In this document: positions 15,626 through 22,942 of the stretch, piece after piece
Numbering within the stretch: position 1 is the first letter of the stretch
How the letters are laid out: every line of letters starts with the position of its first letter
Virus record (IMG/VR): IMGVR_UViG_3300028025_006000
Span: 1-34,275 of that record
Strand: one strand, 5' to 3'
DNA: 34,275 nucleotides
Source of the DNA: a virus
Notes under the pieces: generated by a model
The model's input: the letters and a program-made list of their open reading frames with translations, nothing else
Databases searched by the model: none
Told to the model about the DNA's origin: nothing
Program-made: the position numbers and the translations under genes

Positions 15626-15783
15626 TGGGGCTCGGTGACGAGTCGGCTCACTGGTTTATTGCTTCGCTTGCTTATCAGTACCACATTCCACCAAGCGTTC
15701 TGATGCAGGAGGATCCACGAATGTTGTGGACTTTGCATCGTTATGCTGTTGCTGCAAGTCAAAGAAAAAACCCCACTGCTTAG
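15625..15783 (+). CDS. Tail assembly chaperone, downstream frame (gpT-like extension)
   Basis: An open frame in the -1 phase relative to the upstream chaperone. It encodes VGLGDESAHWFIASLAYQYH and then IPPSVLMQEDPRMLWTLHRYAV. The pattern of a Pro-Ser-x-hydrophobic segment followed by a Trp/Leu-rich helix is what tail chaperone extensions look like in HK97- and actinophage-type siphoviruses. It lacks its own good ribosome binding site and is most likely made only as a fusion via the CCCAAAA site. A GTG at 15625 is the nominal start. Its last codons form the left arm of a terminator. Confidence 0.8.
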   Translation: MGLGDESAHWFIASLAYQYHIPPSVLMQEDPRMLWTLHRYAVAASQRKNPTA

Positions 15784-15800
15784 GTGGGGTTCTTCTTTTG
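15761..15800. terminator. Bidirectional terminator between convergent genes
   Basis: AACCCCAC (15769-15776) pairs with GTGGGGTT (15784-15791), seven-base loop. The plus strand continues cttctttt. On the minus strand the stem is followed by TTTTTTCTTT (complement of 15761-15770). It therefore serves both the tail chaperone and the reverse gene that ends at 15808. Confidence 0.88.
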
Positions 15801-15807
15801 CGTGTGA

Positions 15808-16362
15808 CTATTTTGTTTTGTGTTCACCTGTGCAACCACAGCGACCACAGGCTTGGTTGCCATAGTAGTTTCGCAATGCGTTAGGCACTTGCGAGTAAAC
15901 CTGTTCAACCCAAATGTATTTTTCTTGCTGTCGTTGAGTCATTGATTCAAGTGCGAAGTTGCTGTTCCATAGAACTGTGTTGCAGGCGACATCTATGAGT
16001 TCTTGCACTTGCTCTGGGGTGAAGCGTGAGTTTTCGCAAATCCATGCGAACTCGGTCTGGTCTTCGATTGCGTTGAAAGCCAAACGAACAACTAATGATT
16101 GGAAATAGAAGTTGTTTGTTGGGATGATGTTCTGTTCGATTAGAACTAGTGCTGCTTCGTATTCTGGGATTTCACCTAGGTGGTCAATCAGATTGATGTC
16201 TAGTGGTAGTTCCCATAGTGCTTTTTCGTAGATTGCTTGTTCACCTTTGACAAGATTTTCAGCTATGCCGGCTACTAGAGCCTTGTAAGCGTCTTGTGAC
16301 GCTTCGGGTGATTCGTTTACTGTGACAAGCCCATCAAGGCTTGAGTCGGTGTTTGTAAGCAT
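15808..16362 (-). CDS. Unknown reverse-strand protein inserted in the tail module
   Basis: A 184-residue acidic, mostly helical protein (LVAGIAENLVKGEQAIYEKALW, FYFQSLVVRLAFNAI, FTPEQVQELIDVACN). It ends in a Cys cluster, CGRCGCTGEHKTK, that could bind a metal. I do not recognise a family. The start at 16362 is supported by GAAAGGGAA upstream on the minus strand; upstream codons in frame are unlikely. It runs against the tail genes, splits the chaperone from the tape measure region, and has its own promoter-like TATAAG and a terminator. That is the layout of a moron, an added gene with independent expression. Confidence 0.75.
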   Translation of the reverse strand: MLTNTDSSLDGLVTVNESPEASQDAYKALVAGIAENLVKGEQAIYEKALWELPLDINLIDHLGEIPEYEAALVLIEQNIIPTNNFYFQSLVVRLAFNAIEDQTEFAWICENSRFTPEQVQELIDVACNTVLWNSNFALESMTQRQQEKYIWVEQVYSQVPNALRNYYGNQACGRCGCTGEHKTK

Positions 16363-16381
16363 TTGATTTCCCTTTCTTCTG

Positions 16382-16387
16382 CTTATA
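16382..16387 (-). promoter_or_regulatory. Candidate -10 element for the reverse-strand gene
   Basis: TATAAG on the minus strand (in GGTATAAGC), about 20 bases before ATG 16362, with GAAAGGGAAATC between them. No strong -35 is seen at the proper spacing. The same GTATAAG word occurs in the promoter candidate at 22888-22915. Confidence 0.4.
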
Positions 16388-16458
16388 CCGAGTTTGCCAC
16401 AATACAGGCAGATTGTGAAGCACCTTAAGCCACATTTTTCAAAAGATAGAATAGTAGA

Positions 16459-17106
16459 GTGTTCAAGTTTCAGATACCCAAATTCACTGGTTCTCTTTCG
16501 GGGCGTGGTGTTGGTGCAACTTCGGTTTCTGTTACTAACGTTCGCGAAATGCAACGTCGACTAAAGGCGTTGGATCCAGCGTTGCGTCGGCAACTTTTAC
16601 GTGAGGCTAAAGAACCAGCCAAACCTATTCAACGTGCGGTGCGTTCTGCTATTGAAGCGGTGACCCCAATCAGTGGTTTACAGACCGGTCGTTTGAATTG
16701 GTACAACTCACTTGACCGTAAAGGCAAGTCACACAAACCAGGTGAGGTTGCCATTCAGTTCCGAACTAAAACTTCGGGTTATTCAAAAGTCACTTCTTTG
16801 GTTCGGGTGCGTGTGCAATCCCCAGCGGTGACGATGGTAGCTACTGCAGGCTCTAGCAACCGTTACATTGACGCAGGGTATAAGGGCTCTGGTTACACTA
16901 AGGAGTACCCGTACAAGGGCGGTATGCGTCGACACAAGGTCAATGGGCAGGGTCGCGTGATGATAGAGAAAATGGCGAGCCGTATGCAACGTGACAAGAC
17001 GGCTATCGCTTGGCCTGCTGCGGTGAGAATGTTGCCTGAAGCGAAAGCAAAGGTTGATGCGACTTTGAGTAAGTTTGCCAAAATGGTAAACGTGAAAGGT
17101 ATCTAA
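16459..17106 (+). CDS. Probable minor tail or tail-associated protein before the tape measure
   Basis: A 215-residue basic protein (many Arg and Lys). It starts at GTG 16459 and ends on a TAATG overlap with the tape measure gene. It contains NVREMQRRLKALDPALRRQLLREAK, a helix pattern shared with gp10-like/HK97 tail-completion proteins, followed by PISGLQTGRLNWYNS and beta-rich segments. Proteins of this size and charge near the tape measure gene often help tail or neck assembly, but I cannot name a family with confidence. The reverse gene immediately upstream separates it from the chaperone pair. Confidence 0.6.
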   Translation: MFKFQIPKFTGSLSGRGVGATSVSVTNVREMQRRLKALDPALRRQLLREAKEPAKPIQRAVRSAIEAVTPISGLQTGRLNWYNSLDRKGKSHKPGEVAIQFRTKTSGYSKVTSLVRVRVQSPAVTMVATAGSSNRYIDAGYKGSGYTKEYPYKGGMRRHKVNGQGRVMIEKMASRMQRDKTAIAWPAAVRMLPEAKAKVDATLSKFAKMVNVKGI

Positions 17107-18512
17107 TGGCTGGTGGACTTAATCTGCCTATTACGACCATGTTCAACGACAAGGGTCTAAAACAGGCACAGATGGCGTTTGGCAAGTTCGGTGGTGCTAT
17201 AAAAGGTATTTTAGGTGCAGCAGGTTTGTCGCTTGGTGTTGGGGCGTTAGTCAAGGGTATAAACGATTTGACTAAGGCTGCCGTTGAAGACCAAAAGTCT
17301 CAGGCGTTGCTAGCTAATCAGTTGAAGAATACTGTGCAGGCTTCGGATGCGGTTACGGCTTCAGTTGAAGACCAAATAACAAAAATGAGTTTAGTTTCCA
17401 GCGTTGCCGACGACAAGATTCGACCAGCGTATGCTTCACTAATCCGGTCGACTCGTTCTGTGAAGGATGCAACCAGGCTAACCACTTTGGCTTTAGACAT
17501 CAGTGCTGCGACCGGTAAGGATTTGACAGCGGTTTCAATTGCGTTGGGTAAGGCATATAACGGATCCACAACTGCTCTAAGCAAACTCGGCATCAAGGTA
17601 AAAGACACTAAACGCCCGTTTGATGAACTTGAGAAGGCTTTTGCTGGGTCTGCTGAAACGGCTGCAAAGAATGATCCGTACCAGCGTCTGGCAGTTATTT
17701 TTGATGAGTTGAAAGAAACCATTGGTAAGGTTTTTATTCCTGCTTTGAACAGCATTGCTGATTGGTTTACTAACAACTTTGATGGCATAAAAACGTTTTT
17801 TGACGATGCTTTCAAATCTAAAGCGTTCGGTGATTTGGCGGATGTTGGTAAACGACTTTATGACGAAATCCTTGTGCCTTTGGGTAAGTGGTTTATGTCG
17901 AAGGATGTCCAGGAAGCCATTTCAGAGGTGGCTATTGGTATTGCTGTTTTTGCTCAGGGTGCATTGGATATAGCTAGTTCGGGTTTTGGTCAGTTCATTA
18001 AAACTATTACAGGTGATGTGATTGTCTCTGGTATGAAAAGCCTTGCTCAAGCCTTCACCCAAATTGGTGACGCGTTGAGAATTATCAGTGGTAAGTCGGC
18101 TATTTTTGAAATCTTGACCGGTGCGCCTACTGCGGTTTTACCTTCAACTCAAAAGAACGCTCAAGCAGATTTGAAATCGTTGCTGGGCGTGACCGCTGGG
18201 CTTAACGCTTCAAACCCAATCTTGTCTTACATTTTGCGTTTCATTCAAGGCAAACTCCCAGCGTATGCCAGCGGTGGCATTGTTCCGGCAACGCCTGGTG
18301 GACAACTTTCTCTTTTGGGTGAGGGTGGACAAGCGGAAGCGGTTATTCCGTTGGATCGACTAGACGCCATGATGCGCCCAGCCAGCACAGGCGGTGCCGT
18401 GTACCAGATTACTGTGAACGCTGGGGTTGGCGACAAGGCCGCTATAGGTAAAGCCGTTGTTGACGCTGTGAAGGCGTATGAGCGACAGTCGGGTGCAGGT
18501 TGGCGACAGTAA
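17106..18512 (+). CDS. Tape measure protein (short)
   Basis: Sets tail length and helps DNA ejection. It has 468 residues, short for the family, which implies a short tail. The N-terminal half is helical (FGKFGGAIKGILGAAGLSLG; then a VEDQKSQALLANQLK coiled region; and SIALGKAYNGSTTALSKLGI, a typical tape measure element). Hydrophobic helices follow (ISEVAIGIAVFAQGALDIA). The C-terminus has ASGGIVPATPGGQLSLLGEG and AEAVIPLDR, the common end motif in actinophage tape measure proteins. It overlaps the minor tail gene by 13 bases. Confidence 0.9.
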   Translation: MAGGLNLPITTMFNDKGLKQAQMAFGKFGGAIKGILGAAGLSLGVGALVKGINDLTKAAVEDQKSQALLANQLKNTVQASDAVTASVEDQITKMSLVSSVADDKIRPAYASLIRSTRSVKDATRLTTLALDISAATGKDLTAVSIALGKAYNGSTTALSKLGIKVKDTKRPFDELEKAFAGSAETAAKNDPYQRLAVIFDELKETIGKVFIPALNSIADWFTNNFDGIKTFFDDAFKSKAFGDLADVGKRLYDEILVPLGKWFMSKDVQEAISEVAIGIAVFAQGALDIASSGFGQFIKTITGDVIVSGMKSLAQAFTQIGDALRIISGKSAIFEILTGAPTAVLPSTQKNAQADLKSLLGVTAGLNASNPILSYILRFIQGKLPAYASGGIVPATPGGQLSLLGEGGQAEAVIPLDRLDAMMRPASTGGAVYQITVNAGVGDKAAIGKAVVDAVKAYERQSGAGWRQ

Positions 18513-19615
18513 ACACTAAGGTTCTGTTTGGTTTCAATAAGGACAGCAACGGCAACTACATTTTCAACGACATTTCAGCATATGTAATGAACGTCACTTT
18601 TGGGCGCGGCAAGTCTGACCAATTTCAAACTTACGACGCTGGGCAATGCACAGTTACCTTGCAGAACCGTAACCGCGTCTTTGACCCTGCCGATAACAGT
18701 GGATCACCTTACCAATCGCAAATCAAACCGGCTGGCTGGTTACAAGTCTTTGTGAACGATGTTCAAAAGTTTGACGGCGGCATTGAAGATTGGAACTTTA
18801 GCTACGACCTAAATGGCGACTCTATTGCCACGGTCACCGCGTTTGACGGGTTGGCAAAACTGAACAAGGTTTCTCTAGCTAACTATGTTGTTACGCAGGA
18901 GTTATCGTCTGCACGTGTGTCGTCTGTTTTGAACTTGCCTGACGTTTCTTGGCCTGTTGCTAAACGCAACATTTCAACAGGTGGGGTGCAGGTTGTTGGT
19001 GGCACGGTTGACGGCACGGATGCATTGTCATATTTGCAGCAGGTTGAAGCCAGCGAGCATGGGCGTTTGTTTGTTGACGGGTCAGGCAACCTAACTTTCA
19101 AATCTATTTATGACGGTTTCTATGAGAGCCGTTTTACCGAGTACCGTTACAACTTGTGCCTCAATCCTGGTTTTGAAACAAACACTAACAGTTGGTCTGG
19201 TTCGGTTACTCGTTCGACCGCACAGTTTGCTTATGGATCCGCCAGCGGTTCTGTGACTTCGGGTAGCGCGGTTAGCATCGCCTTTGATGGTGAAGCAAAT
19301 ACCACTTACGCTTTGAGTTTGTATGTTTACGCTTTGAGTGCAGGCACGGTTACGCTTGAAGGTTTGGGTGGCACAGCGAATACGGTGGAGGCTTCAACGG
19401 CGGTTGCTGTGCCTGCTACGACGTGGACAAGAGCTAGTTTGCTTTACCTTTCGGGTCAGGACAGTCACGCCTTCCGTGTAACGCCAAACGTGGGTGCATT
19501 CATTGACGGTGTTCTTATCGAACCGTCTGATACTTTGGGTGACTATTTTGATGGCACTATCAAACCATCAAATACGGACACCACCACTTACACTTCTAGT
19601 TGGGCGACGGCGTAA
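18500..19615 (+). CDS. Minor tail protein with C-terminal carbohydrate-binding-like domain
   Basis: A 371-residue protein. The N-terminal 220 residues (KVLFGFNKDS...FNDISAYVMNVTFGRG, then TVTLQNRNRVFDP and GGIEDWNF) match the conserved start of tail proteins that follow the tape measure in many actinophages and form the tail tip. Residues about 225-365 are a jelly-roll-like module (NLCLNPGFETNTNSWSGSVTRS, SLYVYALSAGTVTLEG, GDYFDGTIKPS), like phage carbohydrate-binding domains. The start TTG 18500 lies inside the tape measure gene. The stop overlaps the next start (TAATG), and the remainder of what is usually a single protein continues in that gene. Confidence 0.78.
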   Translation: MATVNTKVLFGFNKDSNGNYIFNDISAYVMNVTFGRGKSDQFQTYDAGQCTVTLQNRNRVFDPADNSGSPYQSQIKPAGWLQVFVNDVQKFDGGIEDWNFSYDLNGDSIATVTAFDGLAKLNKVSLANYVVTQELSSARVSSVLNLPDVSWPVAKRNISTGGVQVVGGTVDGTDALSYLQQVEASEHGRLFVDGSGNLTFKSIYDGFYESRFTEYRYNLCLNPGFETNTNSWSGSVTRSTAQFAYGSASGSVTSGSAVSIAFDGEANTTYALSLYVYALSAGTVTLEGLGGTANTVEASTAVAVPATTWTRASLLYLSGQDSHAFRVTPNVGAFIDGVLIEPSDTLGDYFDGTIKPSNTDTTTYTSSWATA

Positions 19616-21012
19616 TGGCGACTTTCAGTAATACTTCACGCACCAGTTACAACTTCAATGGTTTCAATCCGCCATACAAGATTGGTAACGCTTTTACCTT
19701 CCCAACAATCACTGGTCGCGACGCACCAGGACAGACGGGTTCAGCAGCGCAACCGTGTCTAATCTATTCGGTGAGTATTGATGTTCAAGGTTCAAATACC
19801 AGCACCGCTTCAACACAGTTTGGCGTTTGGAATAGCAACGGATCCAGTGGCTACTACTCAAATGTTTTCAATCTCAGTTCAACGTCTGGAACGAATGCAT
19901 CATCCACAACTGCAAGTTTGACTTCGCCTAAACCTGTTTTCGGAAATACCGGTTACAAGGTTGGTTTCACTAAACGAAACACACAAACTTTTACTTGGGA
20001 TGTTGACGACTCTAAGTCGGGAAACATTTATGAAGACAACGCTGGTACGACAGGCAACTTTGACGATGACGCCGTTTCGCGTTCTAGCTCTTCACTTGTT
20101 TTCAAAATAAACTATTACACGCTACCTATTGCACCAACCGCTATCGTGCCATCTAAAGGCATTGGCGGAGTTCTAATATCCTGGACAGCCCCAACCGATA
20201 ACGGTGGCACAGCAATAACAGGGTATCGAATTGACCGTAGCCCCGATGGTTCCACGTGGACAAACATTGTCGCCAACACTTCGTCAGTAGCTACAAGTTA
20301 CACGGACACCACAGCAGTTGGTGGATCAACGTATTACTACCGTGTGGCAGCACACAACTTGGTTTCAACTACGCACGGCGGATCATACTCAGGGCCATAC
20401 TCAACGGCGAGCGCAGCCTTCCTGTACACGACAGCAACAGCAAATAATGCCACTTCGGTTTTGGTTGCTAACGTTTTCAATCCAAACATTACGCCACTCA
20501 CTTTTGCTGACGACGGTTCGGGTTTGCCGTTCAACGGTATTGAGGTTGCTTACGGTTCGGAGCAGTTGTTCAACTATGTGACCGCCGAAGGCACCACCAC
20601 TGAAACCGCTGAAGCAACAGAATCGCAAACGCTTTACGGTGTGCGTTCGTTCGGGGTGACCGGTTTGTTGACTACTACACCAGGTGACACCTTGCAGGTA
20701 GCTAACGAAATCTTGTGGGCTTCATACAACCCACAGGTGCGTATTGCTTCGTTGACAGTTGTGACCAACAACTTATCCGACACAGAGTTGACTACTTTGT
20801 TGGGTGTCGATCTAGACACTTTGGTTCAGGTTAAGTTCACGCCGAATAGCGTGGGTGACCAATTTGTGCGTGTGGGTCGTGTGATAGGGGTTGCTTGGGA
20901 AGTTACACTTGATAGTGCAAGCGTTACTTTTCAATTTCAAGCTGCTGAGAATCAGGTTTTTACTTTGGATAGTGAACAGTTTGGCATTTTAGATAAGGAC
21001 ATTTTGGGCTAA
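19615..21012 (+). CDS. Minor tail/receptor-binding protein with fibronectin type III domain
   Basis: A 465-residue protein. Residues 1 to about 170 form a Ser/Thr/Asn-rich beta domain, probably surface-binding. Residues about 175-270 are a fibronectin type III domain (PTAIVPSKGIGGVLISWTAP, GYRIDRSPDGSTWTNI, YYYRVAAHN). Residues about 280-465 (FNGIEVAYGSEQLFN, GVRSFGVTGLLTT, LVQVKFTPNSVGDQF) look like the C-terminal part of a minor tail protein. ATG 19615 with a TAATG overlap is preferred over TTG 19600. The arrangement suggests one ancestral tail-tip gene broken by insertion of host-recognition modules. Confidence 0.72.
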   Translation: MATFSNTSRTSYNFNGFNPPYKIGNAFTFPTITGRDAPGQTGSAAQPCLIYSVSIDVQGSNTSTASTQFGVWNSNGSSGYYSNVFNLSSTSGTNASSTTASLTSPKPVFGNTGYKVGFTKRNTQTFTWDVDDSKSGNIYEDNAGTTGNFDDDAVSRSSSSLVFKINYYTLPIAPTAIVPSKGIGGVLISWTAPTDNGGTAITGYRIDRSPDGSTWTNIVANTSSVATSYTDTTAVGGSTYYYRVAAHNLVSTTHGGSYSGPYSTASAAFLYTTATANNATSVLVANVFNPNITPLTFADDGSGLPFNGIEVAYGSEQLFNYVTAEGTTTETAEATESQTLYGVRSFGVTGLLTTTPGDTLQVANEILWASYNPQVRIASLTVVTNNLSDTELTTLLGVDLDTLVQVKFTPNSVGDQFVRVGRVIGVAWEVTLDSASVTFQFQAAENQVFTLDSEQFGILDKDILG

Positions 21013-21500
21013 TGAGTTACAAATCTTTTCAAGCTTTGACTAAGTTGTCGGCTGCCGATGTGAACGATTATTTGATGGAACAATCGGTTATGTCGTTTAG
21101 CACGATTGCTGCTGGTACGACAGCGGTTGGTACTGCTTTGGCTACGGGCATGACTTTCTATGATGAAGCAAATAAACAGTTGGCTATGTATGATGGCACT
21201 ATTTTTAGGGCTTTGCCTTACGCTGTTCAGGCTGGAACTGTTTCAGTTACTTTATCCTCATCCTCTACTGGTAACACTACTGTGAACTTTACGGCTGGTC
21301 GTTTCACGCAAGCACCTTTAGTTTTTACGACTGTCAATGGTATTCCTAGCGGTTCATCAAAAGTTGTTGCCCGTGCCGCATCTGCAAGCACCGCAAGTTT
21401 TGTCTGCTATCTATACACGGGTGACACAACTACTACTTCGTCAACTGTTGGTGTCAACTGGTTGGCTGTGCAAATCACCGCAGGAGCAGCATCAGGATAA
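21012..21500 (+). CDS. Putative tail-tip/receptor-binding protein
   Basis: A 162-residue protein linked by TAATG overlaps at both ends. The N-terminus (SYKSFQALTKLSAADVNDYLMEQSVMSF) is common in small phage tail proteins that attach a distal domain to the virion. The C-terminal 80 residues (TVSVTLSSSSTGNTTVNFT, PLVFTTVNGIPSGSSKVVARA, NWLAVQITAG) look like an H-type lectin-like beta sandwich. Binding to host surface sugars is an inference from that pattern and from being last in the tail operon. Confidence 0.65.
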   Translation: MSYKSFQALTKLSAADVNDYLMEQSVMSFSTIAAGTTAVGTALATGMTFYDEANKQLAMYDGTIFRALPYAVQAGTVSVTLSSSSTGNTTVNFTAGRFTQAPLVFTTVNGIPSGSSKVVARAASASTASFVCYLYTGDTTTTSSTVGVNWLAVQITAGAASG

Positions 21501-21619
21501 TGATTACCGTATGTCACACAGAGGGTTGCCCGAACGAAAACATTGAAATTGTTAATGATCCGTGCGACACAGTTATTTGTGGCCCATGCGGTATTGAAAT
21601 AACTGACAAACGCAACTGA
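21500..21619 (+). CDS. Small Cys-rich protein (39 aa), probable zinc ribbon
   Basis: Starts on the TAATG overlap with the tail-tip gene. The 39 residues include VCHTEGCPNENIEI, then DPCDTVICGPCGIEITDKR. The C-x4-C and C-x2-C pairs can bind one zinc ion. The size and pattern resemble small rubredoxin-like or zinc-ribbon proteins that phages carry near their lysis genes, but I cannot give a role. Confidence 0.7.
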   Translation: MITVCHTEGCPNENIEIVNDPCDTVICGPCGIEITDKRN

Positions 21620-21657
21620 TAAACTTGTAACATCTACGCACAGATAGAAAGAAAATT

Positions 21658-21873
21658 ATGTCTGAGCCTAGACCTACCAACACCGGCTTGCTCATCCAAA
21701 TCGTTCAGGACATCGCTGAAATCAAAGCGACGGTAAAGAACTATGCGGATTTGGAGTTGCGTGTTCGCGACCTTGAAAAAGCGCGTTGGTCGACCGCTTG
21801 GGTTACAGGTATTCTTTCGGCTGCTATTTCATCTGGGATAGTAGCTATCATTTTGAAATCGTTAGGTGCATGA
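21658..21873 (+). CDS. Membrane protein with coiled coil, holin-like candidate
   Basis: A 71-residue protein. Residues 10-42 form a charged coiled coil (QDIAEIKATVKNYADLELRV), and residues about 46-68 form one membrane helix (TAWVTGILSAAISSGIVAII) with a short positively charged tail. Such proteins (hemolysin XhlA-like or type III holin-like) lie next to endolysins and help open the membrane. It is followed by the M23 peptidase with a four-base overlap. AGAAAGAAAA upstream of the ATG is a weak ribosome-binding sequence. Confidence 0.65.
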   Translation: MSEPRPTNTGLLIQIVQDIAEIKATVKNYADLELRVRDLEKARWSTAWVTGILSAAISSGIVAIILKSLGA

Positions 21874-22298
21874 TGGCGTGGCGACACCCTTTGGATAAGT
21901 TCCGTATTACAAGCAAGTTCAGGGCTATTGACCCTGCTCACCCGAAGCCACCTGGTCATTTGGGAACTGATTATGCTGCACCTGCTGGCACACCGTTGAA
22001 GGCTATAAACAACGGCACGGTTGTTTTGAATGAGTGGTCTGAGGGCATGGGTTGGGTTTTGACCATTCACACGGATCGCAAGAACTTTTGGGGTTACGCA
22101 CATATGCATAAACAGTCGCCTTTGGCGGTTGGCACGGTTGTCAAAGAAGGTGACGTGGTTGGCAAGGTTGGAAACACCGGTAAATACTCTGCTGGTGCGC
22201 ACTTGCATTTTGTTCTATCGAACAGCCCTAAAGCCCCTTATGGTTTGGGCAAACTTGCTGACGCTTACGAGTTCATTCAGAAGAGGTTAGGTAAATGA
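21870..22298 (+). CDS. M23-type peptidoglycan endopeptidase (endolysin)
   Basis: Cuts cross-bridges in the peptidoglycan to release progeny, or opens the wall at entry. The 142-residue protein has the M23 zinc motifs: H-x3-D (GHLGTDYAAPAGTPL, His 30 and Asp 34) and HLH (AGAHLHFVLS, near residues 111-113). GWVLTIHT and YAHMHKQS lie between them. It is a single catalytic domain with no visible wall-binding domain or signal peptide, so it needs a holin for release. It lies between two small membrane proteins, a standard lysis cassette. ATG 21870 (or 21873) overlaps the upstream stop. Confidence 0.9.
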   Translation: MMAWRHPLDKFRITSKFRAIDPAHPKPPGHLGTDYAAPAGTPLKAINNGTVVLNEWSEGMGWVLTIHTDRKNFWGYAHMHKQSPLAVGTVVKEGDVVGKVGNTGKYSAGAHLHFVLSNSPKAPYGLGKLADAYEFIQKRLGK

Positions 22299-22564
22299 CT
22301 TTCAAGAACCCTAAAACTAGACGCCGTCTATTTCGTATCGTTGCCATCTGTTTGGGTGTTGGTTTGTCAGCACCGTCGGCTGGTTCGGCTATCGGCCTAG
22401 ACTTTTTTACGTCGGCACTCTTCGGAGCGTTGATGGTTTTGATTGGTTTGGTTTCCGCTTTGCTAATCACGTTCGGTGTTAAAGACGGTGTTTCGGATGC
22501 CGAGTTTGATAAGACTTTGCGTGAAGCAGCGGAGCAAGCTTCTAAGGCTTCTAAAAAAGATTAG
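22295..22564 (+). CDS. Holin-like membrane protein
   Basis: An 89-residue protein with a basic N-terminus (FKNPKTRRRLFR), two hydrophobic helices (IVAICLGVGLSAPSAGSAIG and ALFGALMVLIGLVSALLITF) and a charged, lysine-rich C-terminus ending in SKASKKD. This layout fits class II holins that make membrane holes for endolysin release. It overlaps the endolysin by four bases and closes the rightward late transcription unit; a terminator follows 15 bases downstream. Confidence 0.75.
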   Translation: MTFKNPKTRRRLFRIVAICLGVGLSAPSAGSAIGLDFFTSALFGALMVLIGLVSALLITFGVKDGVSDAEFDKTLREAAEQASKASKKD

Positions 22565-22579
22565 ACTAAAACTAACGAG

Positions 22580-22617
22580 ACCCCCAGAGCCACTACGCAG
22601 GCTTTTGGGGGTTTCTT
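22580..22617 (+). terminator. Rho-independent terminator at the end of the lysis cassette
   Basis: ACCCCCAGAGCC (22580-22591) pairs with GGCTTTTGGGGGT (about 22600-22612) with one imperfection, followed by ttctta. The stop codon of the reverse WhiB gene (22593) lies inside the loop, so the hairpin separates the convergent units. Confidence 0.85.
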
Positions 22618-22877
22618 AGTATTTGCTCACGTTCGATTGGTGTCGTGCCACCCCAAATGCCGTGCGTTTCTTTCGCAGCCAAAGCGTACGTTAGGCAGTC
22701 ATAAACAAGCGGACACTTTGAACACAGTTCTTTAGCTATTGGTTCGTTCCATTTGCGCAACTCAATGTTGATGCTTTCGTCAGTATCAAAAAGATGACCA
22801 TTACCGGTGCAAGGTATTGTTTGCTCGCTGGCTTCTCTAATCAAATCTTCATAAAGATGTAAAACTTTTTTATTCAC
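22593..22877 (-). CDS. WhiB-family iron-sulfur transcription regulator
   Basis: A 94-residue protein of the actinobacterial WhiB family, which binds a [4Fe-4S] cluster through four Cys and interacts with the housekeeping sigma factor. The Cys residues are at 23, 52, 55 and 61 (C-x28-C-x2-C-x5-C), in IPCTGNG and LCSKCPLVYDCLTYAL. The GIWGG motif is at 74-78, followed by a short basic tail. I chose GTG 22877 because AAAGGGAA precedes it and the family alignment starts nearby; longer in-frame starts run into the divergent promoter. Phage WhiB proteins such as WhiBTM4 can repress host whiB genes and alter septation or superinfection, a known precedent. Confidence 0.93.
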   Translation of the reverse strand: MNKKVLHLYEDLIREASEQTIPCTGNGHLFDTDESINIELRKWNEPIAKELCSKCPLVYDCLTYALAAKETHGIWGGTTPIEREQILRNPQKPA

Positions 22878-22887
22878 GTTGTTCCCT

Positions 22888-22915
22888 TTGTCGGTGGTAA
22901 TCATTACTGTATAAG
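22888..22915 (+). promoter_or_regulatory. Promoter with a dyad between -35 and -10, start of the replication region
   Basis: TTGTCG (22888-22893), 16 bases, then TATAAG (22910-22915). An 11-base dyad GTAAT-C-ATTAC (22897-22907) lies between the boxes, a likely operator. It sits in the 65-base gap between divergent genes (WhiB left, exonuclease right), so one regulator could control both. Confidence 0.6.
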
Positions 22916-22942
22916 TAAGTTCAAAGAAAGGGAACGATTTAG

